Shown one piece after another: positions 38,438 to 48,560 of a stretch of 64,000 nt of DNA. The notes beneath the pieces were generated by a model. It was not told where the DNA came from. It made no database searches and was given only the letters and a program-made list of their open reading frames with translations. The translations under genes and the position numbers were made by a program. This DNA is from Pelistega suis. Its GTDB lineage: Bacteria > Pseudomonadota > Gammaproteobacteria > Burkholderiales > Burkholderiaceae_B. The stretch is from NCBI RefSeq assembly GCF_013133795.1, contig NZ_JABGBN010000001.1, forward strand, positions 372,001 to 436,000, read 5' to 3'. Within the stretch, counting starts at the first letter, position 1. Each line of letters starts with the position of its first letter.

Positions 38438-39001
38438 ATGAGCATTAAGAATGATCGTTGGATTCGTGAACAAGCAGCAAAAGGCATGATTGAACCTTTT
38501 GAGCCAGGTCAGGTTCGAAGTGTAAATGACCAAAAAATCGTCAGCTATGGTACGAGTAGTTACGGTTATGATGTTCGTTGTGCACGTGAATTTAAGATTT
38601 TTACGAATATTAATTCAACGATTGTGGATCCTAAGCGGTTTGATGAAAAATCCTTTATTGATTTTGAAGGGGATGTGTGTATCATTCCGCCTAACTCATT
38701 CGCATTGGCACGTACGGTAGAGTATTTCCGTATCCCTCGAGATGTTTTAACTATTTGTTTGGGTAAAAGTACCTACGCTCGCTGCGGTATTATCGTGAAT
38801 GTCACCCCTTTAGAGCCTGAGTGGGAGGGACATGTGACATTAGAGTTCTCTAATACGACACCGCTACCCGCTAAGATTTATGCTAATGAGGGTTGCGCTC
38901 AGTTCCTATTTATTGGTGGCAATGAAGTTTGTGAGACATCATATAAGGACCGTGGTGGTAAGTACCAAGGTCAACAAGGTGTAACACTTCCGCGTACATA
39001 A
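38438..39001 (+). CDS. dcd: dCTP deaminase
   Basis: A 187-residue trimeric enzyme that makes dUTP from dCTP. Family motifs are [39 protein letters not shown], and [21 protein letters not shown] with the catalytic Glu nearby in [11 protein letters not shown]. The ATG at 38438 gives the expected N terminus [13 protein letters not shown]; an upstream TTG at 38432 is unlikely. AGAGAG lies before it. It follows tamB by 81 bases and precedes the decarboxylase by 52; no terminator is visible in either gap, so these may share transcription. Confidence 0.95.
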   Translation: MSIKNDRWIREQAAKGMIEPFEPGQVRSVNDQKIVSYGTSSYGYDVRCAREFKIFTNINSTIVDPKRFDEKSFIDFEGDVCIIPPNSFALARTVEYFRIPRDVLTICLGKSTYARCGIIVNVTPLEPEWEGHVTLEFSNTTPLPAKIYANEGCAQFLFIGGNEVCETSYKDRGGKYQGQQGVTLPRT

Positions 39002-39053
39002 TTCACCATATATATTCCCATATTCTTACTCACGCATTCATTTGGAGTCACTT

Positions 39054-41315
39054 ATGAAATTCCGTTTTCCAATTGTTATTATTGACGAAGACTACCGTGC
39101 AGATAGTGCCTCTGGTCTAGGTATTCGTGCCTTAGCGGATGCGATTGAGCAAGAAGGTGTTGAAGTGCTGGCTGTCACGAGTTACGGTGATTTAAGCTCG
39201 TTTGCTCAACAACAAAGTCGTGCGAGTGCATTTATTCTCTCTATTGATGATGAAGAGTTTGATGTGGATTCGCCAGAGGATGTAGCACAAGCCATTAAAA
39301 ATCTGCGACAGTTTATTGGTGAGTTACGCTTCCGTAATGCAGATATCCCTATTTATCTTTATGGTGAGACACGTACATCGCAACATATCCCGAATGATAT
39401 TCTGCGAGAGTTACACGGCTTCATTCATATGTTTGAAGATACGCCAGAATTTGTGGCTCGTCATATTATTCGTGAGGCTAAAAGTTATTTAGATTCTTTA
39501 GCACCGCCATTTTTCCGTGAATTGGTCAAGTATGCGCAAGACGGTTCTTATTCTTGGCATTGCCCCGGACACTCAGGTGGCGTAGCCTTCTTAAAAAGCC
39601 CTGTAGGTCAGATGTTTCATCAGTTCTTTGGTGAGAATATGTTGCGTGCAGACGTTTGTAATGCGGTAGAGGAATTAGGTCAGTTACTGGATCATACGGG
39701 TCCTGTAGCGGAGTCTGAGCGTAATGCAGCACGGATTTTCCATGCAGATCACTGTTATTTTGTGACTAATGGCACTTCAACATCTAATAAAATTGTTTGG
39801 CATGCTAACGTTGGTGCGGGTGATGTGGTATTAGTTGATCGTAACTGCCATAAGTCTATTCTGCATGCGATTACGATGATTGGTGCTATTCCTGTATTCT
39901 TACGTCCTACACGTAATAATTTGGGAATTATTGGGCCGATTCCCTTAGAAGAGTTTGAACCAGAGAATATTCGCAAGAAAATTGAGGCCAATCCTTTTGC
40001 ACGTGAGGCTGTGGATAAGAATCCACGTATTTTGACGCTGACACAAAGTACGTATGACGGTGTGATTTATAACGTGGAGATGATTAAAGAAAAGCTCGGT
40101 AGTCTGGTGGATACTTTGCACTTTGATGAGGCTTGGATTCCTCACGCATCATTCCATGAGTTTTATCAAAATATGCATGCAATCGGCGAAGGTCGTCCAC
40201 GTCATAAAGATTCGGTGGTTTTTGCGACGCATTCTACACATAAATTATTGGCAGGTATTTCTCAAGCCTCACAAATTATTGTGCAAGAGTCTGAAAATCG
40301 TAAGCTTGATCCCAATATTTTTAATGAAGCTTTCTTGATGCATACATCAACTTCACCACAATATGCCATTATTGCTTCGTGTGATGTGGCTGCTGCGATG
40401 ATGGAGCCACCAGGGGGGACTGCCCTTGTAGAGGAAAGTATTCGTGAAGCGTTGGATTTCCGTCGAGCCATGCGTAAAGTCGCGTCTGAATATGGTCGTG
40501 ATGATTGGTGGTTCAAGGTTTGGGGGCCAACTCGCTTGCCGGCTGAAGGTATTGGCACGCAACAAGATTGGTTCCTCGAATCGGATGAGGAATGGCATGG
40601 TTTTGGCCCACTAGCCGAAGGTTTTAATATGCTGGATCCAATTAAGGCGACGATTATTACGCCAGGATTGGATGTGACAGGTACCTTTGCAGAGCGAGGG
40701 ATTCCTGCTTCTTTAGTGAGTAAATATCTTGCTGAACACGGTATCGTGGTAGAAAAAACAGGGCTTTACTCGTTCTTTATTATGTTTACGATTGGTATCA
40801 CGAAAGGACGTTGGAATACCTTATTGACTTCATTGCAGCAATTTAAAGATGATTATGATCGTAATCAGCCGTTATGGCGTGTGATGCCAGATTTCTGTAA
40901 GGCATATCCGCAATATGAGCGTATGGGTTTAGCGGATTTATGTCAAATGGTCCATCAGGCATATCATGAGCATGATGTGGCGAGATTAACGACAGAGGTC
41001 TATCTGAGTGATATGGTACCAGCACTTAAGCCATCTGATGCCTTTAATCGTATGGCGCATCGTAAAGTGGAGCGTGTCGGTATTGACGATTTAGAAGGAC
41101 GCGTGACAGGGGTGTTATTGACACCTTATCCACCGGGAATTCCTTTGCTCATCCCAGGTGAGCGTTTTAATAAAACCATTGTTCAATACTTACAGTTTGC
41201 CCGTAAGTTTAATAAGCAATTCCCAGGGTTTGAAACATTTATTCATGGTTTAGGATCAGAGACTTTGGCTGATGGTACGACACGTTTTTATGTGGACTGT
41301 TTAATTGATGAATAA
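39054..41315 (+). CDS. Orn/Lys/Arg decarboxylase (AdiA-like)
   Basis: A 753-residue PLP decarboxylase of fold type I with the three-part plan of AdiA, LdcI and SpeF. An N-terminal wing domain covers about residues 1-130. The PLP domain contains CPGHSGGVAF, VVDRNCHKS (here LVDRNCHKS), LHFDEAW and the PLP lysine Lys397 in THSTHKLL. A C-terminal domain ends in PYPPGIPLLIPGE and a short tail. I chose ATG 39054 because TTGGAG precedes it. Length and the HSTHK context are closest to arginine decarboxylase AdiA (756 residues), but lysine or ornithine cannot be excluded. No antiporter (adiC/cadB-like) lies next to it, so polyamine supply is as likely as acid resistance. Confidence 0.85.
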   Translation: MKFRFPIVIIDEDYRADSASGLGIRALADAIEQEGVEVLAVTSYGDLSSFAQQQSRASAFILSIDDEEFDVDSPEDVAQAIKNLRQFIGELRFRNADIPIYLYGETRTSQHIPNDILRELHGFIHMFEDTPEFVARHIIREAKSYLDSLAPPFFRELVKYAQDGSYSWHCPGHSGGVAFLKSPVGQMFHQFFGENMLRADVCNAVEELGQLLDHTGPVAESERNAARIFHADHCYFVTNGTSTSNKIVWHANVGAGDVVLVDRNCHKSILHAITMIGAIPVFLRPTRNNLGIIGPIPLEEFEPENIRKKIEANPFAREAVDKNPRILTLTQSTYDGVIYNVEMIKEKLGSLVDTLHFDEAWIPHASFHEFYQNMHAIGEGRPRHKDSVVFATHSTHKLLAGISQASQIIVQESENRKLDPNIFNEAFLMHTSTSPQYAIIASCDVAAAMMEPPGGTALVEESIREALDFRRAMRKVASEYGRDDWWFKVWGPTRLPAEGIGTQQDWFLESDEEWHGFGPLAEGFNMLDPIKATIITPGLDVTGTFAERGIPASLVSKYLAEHGIVVEKTGLYSFFIMFTIGITKGRWNTLLTSLQQFKDDYDRNQPLWRVMPDFCKAYPQYERMGLADLCQMVHQAYHEHDVARLTTEVYLSDMVPALKPSDAFNRMAHRKVERVGIDDLEGRVTGVLLTPYPPGIPLLIPGERFNKTIVQYLQFARKFNKQFPGFETFIHGLGSETLADGTTRFYVDCLIDE

Positions 41316-41339
41316 GTTGTGATACTTGTTTATACGCTG

Positions 41340-41385
41340 ACCCATTCTTTCAATGAACGGTTTTGTTGAGAGAATGGGTTTTGTT
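41340..41385 (+). terminator. Terminator of the decarboxylase gene
   Basis: A 13-base stem with one G-T pair (CCCATTCTTTCAA, 41341-41353, with 41366-41378) followed by TTTTGTTTT. It lies 25 bases past the stop codon. Confidence 0.9.
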
Positions 41386-41413
41386 TTAGTCAAATCATGG
41401 ATAGATAGAATAA

Positions 41414-42631
41414 ATGAAAAAAGCGGATGTAATCATTATTGGCGCTGGTGCTGCCGGGATGTTATGTGCTGCCCGTACTGCGGAGCAAGGTTTAAGCGTT
41501 CGCTTAGTCGATCATGCAGATACACTCGCAGAGAAAATTCGTATCAGTGGTGGTGGTCGTTGTAACTTCACCAATATCGGTGCAACATGGGAGAACTATG
41601 TCTCTAAAAATCCACGCTTTGCACGTTATGCTTTGAGTAATTATACGCCACAGGATTTTCTCGCTTTAGTGGAAAAGTACGATATCGCTTGGCATGAAAA
41701 GCATCGAGGGCAGCTTTTTTGTGATGAAAGTAGTGAAGAGATTATTCAGTTGCTTTATCGTGAATGTCAGCGAGCAAAAGTAATTTGGCATAGACCTTGC
41801 ACAGTAAAAGATGTTGAAAAACGAGAGGGATTATTTCATCTCAACACAACGGACGGTCTTTTACAAGCACCACATTTAGTCATCGCAACAGGAGGTATGG
41901 CGGCTCCTCCTATTGGGGCAACAGATTTTGGTTTAAGTATTGCAAGACAGTTTGGTCATAAAATCGTTGAGCCAAGACCTGCATTGGTACCTCTGATTTT
42001 TGATGGTATTTTATGGGAGTCTTATAAAGAGCTTGCGGGTATTTCGCTTGAGGCACGTATTGCTGACGGTGTAGGTAAGAAAGCTCAGTTTTTTATTGAA
42101 GATATTTTATTTACCCATAAAGGACTATCAGGTCCAGGGATTTTGCAAATATCTTCCTATTGGGATGGGCATTCACCACTTTATTTAGATCTATGTCCAC
42201 ATATCGATTTAGAGCGGGTGCTAATTGTCGACAAGCAAGGGAGTAAGCAACAATTACTAACGGTATTGTCTCAATATTTACCTAAACGATTAGCACAACA
42301 CTTTATTCGTAAGAATCAGTTAAAAGAAGAGCAGAACTGGGCTGAGGTGCCCGATAAAGCATTGCGTCAACTAGCTTTGTCGATTAAAGAGTGGCAGATT
42401 CAGCCTAAAGGCACAGCAGGCTATAAAAAAGCAGAGGCAATGCGAGGTGGTGTGGATACAGCAGATTTAGATCAGAAGACGATGGAAAGCAAGAAAGTAT
42501 CTGGGCTATACTTTATCGGAGAAGTGATGGACGTTACAGGCTGGTTGGGGGGTTATAACTTTCAATGGGCCTGGTCAAGTGCTATTGCCTGTGCTGAGTC
42601 TTTAACTGTAAGTAAATATGAGTATTTTTAG
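41414..42631 (+). CDS. BaiN/HI0933-family flavoprotein (NAD(P)/FAD-dependent oxidoreductase)
   Basis: A 405-residue flavoprotein. The FAD-binding motif is DVIIIGAGAAGMLCAARTAE (residues 4-23), then the family hallmark KIRISGGGRCNFTN (about 44-57). A second dinucleotide region is VIATGGMAAPPIGATDFG, and the C-terminal GEVMDVTGWLGGYNFQWAWS is typical of YhiN/HI0933 proteins. Reported relatives include a bile-acid-modifying enzyme, but most members are uncharacterised, so the substrate is unknown. It begins shortly after the decarboxylase terminator and ends 120 bases before the secreted N0-like protein. No operon partner is obvious. Confidence 0.85.
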   Translation: MKKADVIIIGAGAAGMLCAARTAEQGLSVRLVDHADTLAEKIRISGGGRCNFTNIGATWENYVSKNPRFARYALSNYTPQDFLALVEKYDIAWHEKHRGQLFCDESSEEIIQLLYRECQRAKVIWHRPCTVKDVEKREGLFHLNTTDGLLQAPHLVIATGGMAAPPIGATDFGLSIARQFGHKIVEPRPALVPLIFDGILWESYKELAGISLEARIADGVGKKAQFFIEDILFTHKGLSGPGILQISSYWDGHSPLYLDLCPHIDLERVLIVDKQGSKQQLLTVLSQYLPKRLAQHFIRKNQLKEEQNWAEVPDKALRQLALSIKEWQIQPKGTAGYKKAEAMRGGVDTADLDQKTMESKKVSGLYFIGEVMDVTGWLGGYNFQWAWSSAIACAESLTVSKYEYF

Positions 42632-42751
42632 TTTTTTTGCCCATCGTTTGTTAAAATGTGTACAAGAGACGAGCATTAGGGACATGATTGATAGGATATG
42701 TGTTTAAGCTTGGCATTTTAGTATTTTGGTAAATATATGAAAGGAAGTGAC

Positions 42752-43633
42752 ATGATAAAAAAAATGCTATTAGCGACTTTGATGTTAATAGTGGGTGCTT
42801 CTGCTTTTGCGCAGACAGAGGATGAGTTGGTGTCAAAGTATCAGCAAGCACGAATAGCAGTAACTTATAAGGGTAGTGTGGGTGATTTAGCGCAACAGTT
42901 AGCTCAGCAACTGAGTATTCCTTACTATGCGATGCAACATCAGCCGACTGTTCAAATTCGTTTGAAACAAGATGATAGCAAGACAATTCAAGATTTATTG
43001 GATGAGATTAATCGTCAGTTAACACATCAAAAAATACGCTTTGATGTATTGGATGATAAGGTGGTGTTAGCTTTAACCTCTAAGGAAATTACGTCATTGG
43101 TAACTCCTCAATTTATTGGTCAAGTGATTTTTGCTGATGGGCAGAAACCTGTGAATAGTGAAGTTTCTCCTGTTAATGAGCTTAACCATATATCAACACC
43201 TGTGATTGATGGTGCAAAGGAAGTACAAGAGAGTACACTAGATAATAAGGCGATTGCGCCTGTTAAACAGGCTGTAGCAGAGCCTGAGATTCCTGCAGAA
43301 AAGGAGGAAGAAGCAAAAAAGTTAAAAGCCATCCTGGAAATGAGCCAGGATGAGAAATTGTTAGCACAATATGCCAAACGTAAACAACCATTATTTACTA
43401 TAGAAGATAAAAAAGCGATTAAGTTAGATGCGGTTCGTAGCACAAAAATTAGTACTTTTTTAATTTTTGAAGAGGGTGTTGATGTGAGTCAATATAAAAT
43501 TGAGGGCGATTTCCAAGATATGGCAAGGTTAGATAATGTTGTTGCCATTTTGCATCGTCAAAAGTCCCCACCTCGATCTTTTGCGATTATTACACCTGAT
43601 GGTGTTAAGCAAACTATTCAACGTGCACCCTAA
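42752..43633 (+). CDS. Secreted protein with N0/STN (DotD-like) N-terminal domain, unknown function
   Basis: A 293-residue exported protein that I do not recognise as a named family. ATG 42752 has AAAGGAAGTG upstream and starts a signal peptide, IKKMLLATLMLIVGASAFA, cleaved at about residue 20. Residues about 35-108 (VTYKGSVGDLAQQLAQQL, then IPYYAMQ, a VQIRL strand, TIQDLLDEINRQL, KVVLAL) have the strand-helix-strand-strand-helix-strand pattern of secretin N0, STN and DotD domains. A Glu/Pro/Ala/Lys-rich linker follows (about 140-200) and then a C-terminal domain with KISTFLIFEEGVDVSQYKIEG. There is no lipobox and no secretin gene nearby. The fold assignment is pattern-based and tentative. 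Confidence 0.6.
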   Translation: MIKKMLLATLMLIVGASAFAQTEDELVSKYQQARIAVTYKGSVGDLAQQLAQQLSIPYYAMQHQPTVQIRLKQDDSKTIQDLLDEINRQLTHQKIRFDVLDDKVVLALTSKEITSLVTPQFIGQVIFADGQKPVNSEVSPVNELNHISTPVIDGAKEVQESTLDNKAIAPVKQAVAEPEIPAEKEEEAKKLKAILEMSQDEKLLAQYAKRKQPLFTIEDKKAIKLDAVRSTKISTFLIFEEGVDVSQYKIEGDFQDMARLDNVVAILHRQKSPPRSFAIITPDGVKQTIQRAP

Positions 43634-43667
43634 TGTATTATTAGGCTATTGAACAATGCTGATTGAG

Positions 43668-43706
43668 AAGCAAAGTTTCCCTTATGGGAAACTTTGCTTT
43701 TTTATT
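43668..43706 (+). terminator. Strong terminator of the secreted-protein gene
   Basis: A perfect 14-base stem (AAGCAAAGTTTCCC, 43668-43681, with 43686-43699), a four-base loop and a run of T. It insulates the riboswitch-controlled glycine operon. Confidence 0.95.
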
Positions 43707-43762
43707 TTTAGCAATAGTGGATGAGATAATAAGGAAAATAGATTAAAATACTCGTAATCTAC

Positions 43763-43943
43763 GTATGGGATACAGGAGAGAGTGGCTATATAGCTACCAC
43801 CGAAGGCGCAATGACCCAGAATCGCTCAGGTAAAAGGTACTGTAACTCATCGCTATCTTAGCAGTAGGTACTCTGGAGAGATCTGCATAGGCAGACGCCG
43901 AAGGTGATATTAAAACTCTCAGGCAAACGGACAGAGGGGTGAA
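43763..43943 (+). promoter_or_regulatory. Tandem glycine riboswitch (two aptamers)
   Basis: The first aptamer (about 43764-43857) shows GGAGAGAGTGG, a paired GGCTATATAGC arm region, CCACCGAAGGCGCAA and CGCTCAGGTAAAAGGTAC. The second (about 43868-43940) repeats it as CTGGAGAGATC, GACGCCGAAGGTG and CTCTCAGGCAAACGGACAGAGGGG. The CCGAAGG and CTCAGGNAAA cores are hallmarks of the glycine (gcvT) element. The sequence lies 45 bases upstream of gcvT. Glycine binding would switch on the cleavage genes. I do not see a textbook terminator after the second aptamer, only a short T-run, so control may be at translation. Confidence 0.96.
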
Positions 43944-43987
43944 GTGACTTTTTTAAATATAAAACCCATTTCTTTTAAGGGGACTTT

Positions 43988-45085
43988 ATGTCATCAGCTT
44001 CACTAAACCGAACTGCTCTTTATCAGGCTCATCTTGACCTAGGTGCCAAAATGGTTGATTTTGGTGGTTGGGAAATGCCTATCTCTTATGGTTCTCAAAT
44101 CGAAGAACACCATGCCGTACGCGCCAAGGCAGGTATGTTTGATGTTTCGCATATGTTAAATGTAGATGTCAAAGGTGCCGATGCTTATGCTTTTTTACGT
44201 AAACTCATTGCTAATGATGTGGCTAAGATTATCGGCACACCCGGTAAGGCACTTTACTCTTGTATGTTAAATGAGCAAGCCGGCATTGTGGATGATTTAA
44301 TTGTATATTTCTTCTCAGAAACAGAGTGGCGTGTTGTCGTTAATGCGGGTACAGCGGAAAAAGATATCGCATGGATGAATAAGCAAGCCGCGGGTTTGAA
44401 TGTGACAATCACTCCACGTCGTGATTTGTCGATGGTTGCCGTACAGGGGCCAAAAGCACGCGAAATCGTGTGGTCTGTGCGTCCACAATGGAAAGAAAAA
44501 ACAGAGTCATTGACCCCTTTTGTGGCAGCCTTATTAGAAAATAATACCTTAGTGGCTCGTACTGGTTATACTGGCGAAGATGGTTTTGAAATTGTATTGC
44601 CGAGTGAGGACGTGGTGGCTTTTTGGAAAGATTTATCAGCAGCCGGTGTACAAGCGTGTGGTCTAGGTGCTCGTGACACTTTACGTCTAGAAGCGGGTAT
44701 GAATCTTTATGGTCAAGATATGGATGAAACTATTCAACCATATCAAGCGGGTTTAGCATGGACCGTGAGCTTAAAAGATGAGAGCCGCGATTTCGTGGGG
44801 CGTTCTGTCTTAGAGACTGCACCAGTACGCAATGCGTTTTTAGGTATTAAGTTACTTGAGCGCGGTGTAATGCGTGCCCATATGAAAGTGCGTTCAGCTG
44901 CAGGTGAAGGTGAGATTAGTAGTGGTACGATGTCTCCTACGCTGGGTTTCTCTGTAGGCTTTGTGCGTATGCCAGAAGGTGCGCAAGCGGGTGAAAATGT
45001 TGAGGTGGAAATCCGTGGTAAATGGGTGCCTGCTGTCTTAACAAAACTACCATTTGTACGTAATGGCAAAGCATTAGTTGAATAA
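43988..45085 (+). CDS. gcvT: Glycine cleavage system T protein (aminomethyltransferase)
   Basis: A 365-residue folate-dependent enzyme that takes the methylamine from lipoyl-GcvH and releases ammonia with 5,10-methylene-THF. The N terminus has [20 protein letters not shown] and the [16 protein letters not shown] segment. The catalytic Asp is expected in the [11 protein letters not shown] region, [11 protein letters not shown] lies near residue 193 and [16 protein letters not shown] near 232. Length matches the family. Strong AAGGGGAC ribosome site. It is the first gene of the glycine-controlled operon; gcvH follows after 67 bases. Confidence 0.97.
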   Translation: MSSASLNRTALYQAHLDLGAKMVDFGGWEMPISYGSQIEEHHAVRAKAGMFDVSHMLNVDVKGADAYAFLRKLIANDVAKIIGTPGKALYSCMLNEQAGIVDDLIVYFFSETEWRVVVNAGTAEKDIAWMNKQAAGLNVTITPRRDLSMVAVQGPKAREIVWSVRPQWKEKTESLTPFVAALLENNTLVARTGYTGEDGFEIVLPSEDVVAFWKDLSAAGVQACGLGARDTLRLEAGMNLYGQDMDETIQPYQAGLAWTVSLKDESRDFVGRSVLETAPVRNAFLGIKLLERGVMRAHMKVRSAAGEGEISSGTMSPTLGFSVGFVRMPEGAQAGENVEVEIRGKWVPAVLTKLPFVRNGKALVE

Positions 45086-45152
45086 GTATTGAATTGTTTA
45101 ATGTTTTAAATATGGCACGTGTGCAACGTGACCTTAATCTAAGGAGTTAAAA

Positions 45153-45524
45153 ATGAGTTTACCTGAAGATCGCAAATATACAGCATCACATGAATGGGTT
45201 TTACAAGACGGTGATGTATTTAAAGTAGGTATTACATACAACGCACAAGACCAATTAGGTGACTTAGTATTCGTTGGTGATGCTAAAGTGGGAGAGTCAT
45301 TAGCTGCAGGTGATACAGCAGCGGTTGTGGAATCAGTAAAAGCTGCTTCTGATATTTATGCACCTATCGCAGGTGAAATCGTTGAGTTCAACGAAGAGTT
45401 AGATGCTAATCCTGCATTAATTAACGAAGATCCGTATACTAACTGGATTTTTAAAATCAAACCAGCTAACCCAGCTGATGTTGATGGTTTATTAAGTGCG
45501 GCTGACTACGCAGCCCAAGCTTAA
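45153..45524 (+). CDS. gcvH: Glycine cleavage system H protein (lipoyl carrier)
   Basis: A 123-residue lipoyl carrier that shuttles the aminomethyl group between P, T and L proteins. The lipoylated lysine is Lys63 in [14 protein letters not shown], and the N-terminal HEWV and C-terminal [15 protein letters not shown] segments are typical. CTAAGGAG precedes the ATG. The gene is unusually rich in A/T third positions even for this region, in line with high expression, although that is an impression. It sits between gcvT and gcvP. Confidence 0.97.
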   Translation: MSLPEDRKYTASHEWVLQDGDVFKVGITYNAQDQLGDLVFVGDAKVGESLAAGDTAAVVESVKAASDIYAPIAGEIVEFNEELDANPALINEDPYTNWIFKIKPANPADVDGLLSAADYAAQA

Positions 45525-45553
45525 TTACTCTTAAAAATATTTGGGAATTAAAC

Positions 45554-48427
45554 ATGTTGCACACTCATATTGAACAGACAGAAGAGTTTATTGGTCGTCA
45601 TATTGGACCAAACGAAGCTGAACAAGCCCATATGCTGAAAGTGGTTGGTGCGGACTCTTTGGATGCTCTAGTCGAGCAGATTGTACCAGCGAATATTTTA
45701 TTAAAAGATGGTTTAGACTTAGAAGCGCCTGCTAGTGAAGCGGATATTTTGGCGGAACTTCGTGAGATTGCTGAGAATAACCAAGTATTCCGTAGCTATA
45801 TTGGTCAAGGTTATTATGGGACTTATACGCCTAATGTGATTTTACGTAATATTCTTGAAAATCCTGCTTGGTACACGGCGTATACGCCTTATCAACCCGA
45901 GATTTCACAAGGTCGTTTGGAAGCTTTATTGAATTACCAAACAATGATTACGGATTTGACAGGTCTAGACGTTGCTAATGCCTCTTTATTGGATGAGGGT
46001 ACAGCAGCGGCAGAGGCAATGACTTTAGCACGTCGTAGCTCAAAATCTAAGAGCAATGTATTTTTTGTTTCAAAACACGTACATCCACAAACATGGGAAG
46101 TGGTGCGCACTCGTGCAGAGCCTTTAGGTTACGATGTCGTATTGGGTGATGAGGCCGATGGCTTACCAGAATGTTTTGGCGTGTTATTACAATACCCACA
46201 TAGTTTAGGTACAGTAGCAAACTACGAAGCCCTTGCTGCAAAAGCACATGAACAAGGAGCCATCGTTATTGCGGCAGCTGATTTATTAGCATTGGCTCTC
46301 TATAAAGCTCCGGGCGAGTGGGGTGCAGATATTGCGATTGGTAGCGCACAGCGTTTTGGTGTGCCATTTGGCTTTGGTGGTCCACACGCTGGTTATATGG
46401 CATGTAAAGATGCTTTAAAACGTACTATGCCAGGTCGGTTAGTTGGTGTATCTGTTGATGCCCAAGGCAAAAAAGCCTTGCGTCTAGCCTTGCAAACTCG
46501 TGAGCAACATATTCGCCGCGAGAAGGCGACCTCTAATATTTGTACAGCACAGGTATTGTTGGCGGTGATGGCAAGTATGTACGCCGTTTACCATGGTGCG
46601 AAAGGTATTCGTAAGATTGCCGAGCGTGTTTATTCGAGTACCTTCTTATTGCGTCAGGCTTTAGTGAAATTAGGTGTGAAAGTACTCAACGACACCTATT
46701 TTGATACTTTGCAAATTGAATCAGAAAAAGCACCAGAGATTTTAGAAACAGCGCTTTCTTATGGTGTAAATCTACGCAATGTTAGTCCAACAAGCGTGGC
46801 AATTGCACTTGACGAAACCGTCACTTTATTTGATGTTCAAGACTTAGTGGACATCGTGGCAGAGGCGATTGGTCAAGAGACGATTGATATTAATGACCTA
46901 GCGGATGCAGCAGAAGATATCCAAGTTCCTGCTGATTTAGCACGTCAAAGTGAAATCCTAACGCACCCAGTATTCTCTAGCGTTAGCTCAGAGACAGATA
47001 TGCTACGTTATTTGCGTGCTTTAGCAGATAAGGACCTGGCGTTAGATCGTACGATGATTCCATTAGGTTCGTGCACGATGAAGCTGAATGCGACAGCAGA
47101 GATGATTCCTGTGACATGGCCGCAATTTGCGAATATTCATCCATTTGCACCTGATGATCAAGCTACAGGTTATGAGATTTTATTCGAGCGCTTAAGTGAA
47201 GCCTTATGTGAAATCACTGGTTACGACGCATTTAGCTTACAGCCAAACTCTGGTGCTCAGGGTGAATACGCGGGCTTATTAGCGATTCGTGCTTATCATA
47301 AAGCCAATGGCCAAGAGCAACGTAATATTTGCTTAATTCCAGCCTCTGCTCATGGTACTAACCCTGCGTCAGCCGCATTAGCCGGTATGGAAGTGAAAGT
47401 TGTTGCTTCTGATGCTAATGGTAACGTAGATGTCGAGGATTTAAAAGCGAAATTAGCTGAAATTGGCGATCGTTTATCGGTATTTATGATTACTTACCCT
47501 TCAACACATGGTGTGTTTGAAGAGCGTATCGTTGAGATTTGTGATCTTATCCATGCTGCAGGTGGTCAAGTATACTTAGACGGCGCCAACATGAATGCAT
47601 TGGTCGGTTTAGCTAAACCGGGTGTATTTGGTTCAGACGTTTCTCACTTGAATTTACATAAAACTTTCTGCATCCCTCATGGTGGTGGCGGTCCAGGTAT
47701 GGGTCCTATCGGTGTGCGTTCACACCTAGCCCCTTATTTACCGGGTATTGTTGATGAGCAAGGTCGTATTGACGATGAGGATGCTGTGGGTCCAGTATCG
47801 GCAGCACCATTCGGTTCGGCAAGTATTTTACCGATTCCTTATGTGTATATTGCCTTGATGGGGGCTGAGGGCTTACGTAAAGCAACACAGATGGCATTAT
47901 TAAATGCAAACTATATTGCGACACGTTTAGCACCTTATTATCCAATTCTGTATAGTGGTCGTAATGGTCGTGTAGCTCACGAATGTATCCTTGACTTACG
48001 TCCATTAAAAGAGACTTCTGGTGTAACTGTAGATGATGTGGCTAAGCGTTTAATTGACTTTGGTTTCCATGCGCCAACGATGAGTTTCCCGGTAGCGGGT
48101 ACTTTGATGGTAGAACCGACAGAATCAGAAGGTTTGGCTGAGTTGGATCGCTTTATTGATGCGATGATTGCTATTCGTAAAGAGATTGAGCAAGTTGAAA
48201 AAGGCGAAGTGGATGCGAATGACAATGTATTGAAAAATGCACCTCATACAGCAGAAAGCTTATTGTCGGATGAGTGGTCTCACCCATATTCTCGTAAAGA
48301 GGCTGCTTATCCAGGCGGTATGGATCCATTGAAAAAATATTGGAGTCCAGTGGCTCGTGTGGATAATGCTTACGGTGACCGTAATCTTGTCTGCACATGT
48401 CCTCCGATTGAGGCGTATGAGTCTTAA
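45554..48427 (+). CDS. gcvP: Glycine dehydrogenase (decarboxylating), single-chain P protein
   Basis: A 957-residue PLP enzyme that decarboxylates glycine and loads the rest on GcvH. Both halves of the split-form subunits are fused here, as in E. coli. The N-terminal half holds [30 protein letters not shown] and [20 protein letters not shown] split between motifs. The PLP lysine is Lys703 in [20 protein letters not shown]. GcvL (lipoamide dehydrogenase) is not in this window and is probably shared with the 2-oxoacid dehydrogenases. The operon ends at the terminator about 30 bases on. Confidence 0.97.
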   Translation: MLHTHIEQTEEFIGRHIGPNEAEQAHMLKVVGADSLDALVEQIVPANILLKDGLDLEAPASEADILAELREIAENNQVFRSYIGQGYYGTYTPNVILRNILENPAWYTAYTPYQPEISQGRLEALLNYQTMITDLTGLDVANASLLDEGTAAAEAMTLARRSSKSKSNVFFVSKHVHPQTWEVVRTRAEPLGYDVVLGDEADGLPECFGVLLQYPHSLGTVANYEALAAKAHEQGAIVIAAADLLALALYKAPGEWGADIAIGSAQRFGVPFGFGGPHAGYMACKDALKRTMPGRLVGVSVDAQGKKALRLALQTREQHIRREKATSNICTAQVLLAVMASMYAVYHGAKGIRKIAERVYSSTFLLRQALVKLGVKVLNDTYFDTLQIESEKAPEILETALSYGVNLRNVSPTSVAIALDETVTLFDVQDLVDIVAEAIGQETIDINDLADAAEDIQVPADLARQSEILTHPVFSSVSSETDMLRYLRALADKDLALDRTMIPLGSCTMKLNATAEMIPVTWPQFANIHPFAPDDQATGYEILFERLSEALCEITGYDAFSLQPNSGAQGEYAGLLAIRAYHKANGQEQRNICLIPASAHGTNPASAALAGMEVKVVASDANGNVDVEDLKAKLAEIGDRLSVFMITYPSTHGVFEERIVEICDLIHAAGGQVYLDGANMNALVGLAKPGVFGSDVSHLNLHKTFCIPHGGGGPGMGPIGVRSHLAPYLPGIVDEQGRIDDEDAVGPVSAAPFGSASILPIPYVYIALMGAEGLRKATQMALLNANYIATRLAPYYPILYSGRNGRVAHECILDLRPLKETSGVTVDDVAKRLIDFGFHAPTMSFPVAGTLMVEPTESEGLAELDRFIDAMIAIRKEIEQVEKGEVDANDNVLKNAPHTAESLLSDEWSHPYSRKEAAYPGGMDPLKKYWSPVARVDNAYGDRNLVCTCPPIEAYES

Positions 48428-48453
48428 TCAAGGCGCGTGAGTTAGCCATAAAT

Positions 48454-48485
48454 AAAGCCCCGATAAATGTTTATCGGGGCTTTTT
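48454..48485 (+). terminator. Terminator of the gcvTHP operon
   Basis: AAAGCCCCGATA (48454-48465) pairs with 48472-48483 around a six-base loop, followed by five T. It begins 26 bases after the gcvP stop. Confidence 0.93.
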
Positions 48486-48560
48486 ACTTGTATAGAGAAA
48501 CCGCCTCTTGTTAGTGGGTACTTAAATGTGTGAATCAGTCACAGAGACGGTTATGATTAT

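Larger units (their letters stand above)
43634..43987 (+). other. Intergenic region: terminator, then glycine riboswitch leader
   Basis: This 354-base stretch holds no protein gene. Its left part is the terminator of the secreted-protein gene. The rest is the promoter and long untranslated leader of gcvT, filled by a two-aptamer glycine riboswitch, and ends in AAGGGGAC before the gcvT ATG. A possible -10, TAAAAT (43744-43749), lies just before the first aptamer. Confidence 0.8.

Noticed and set aside
48171-48449. Antisense frames opposite the end of gcvP
   Set aside because: They are shadows of a conserved gene and share its stop-poor codon pattern.
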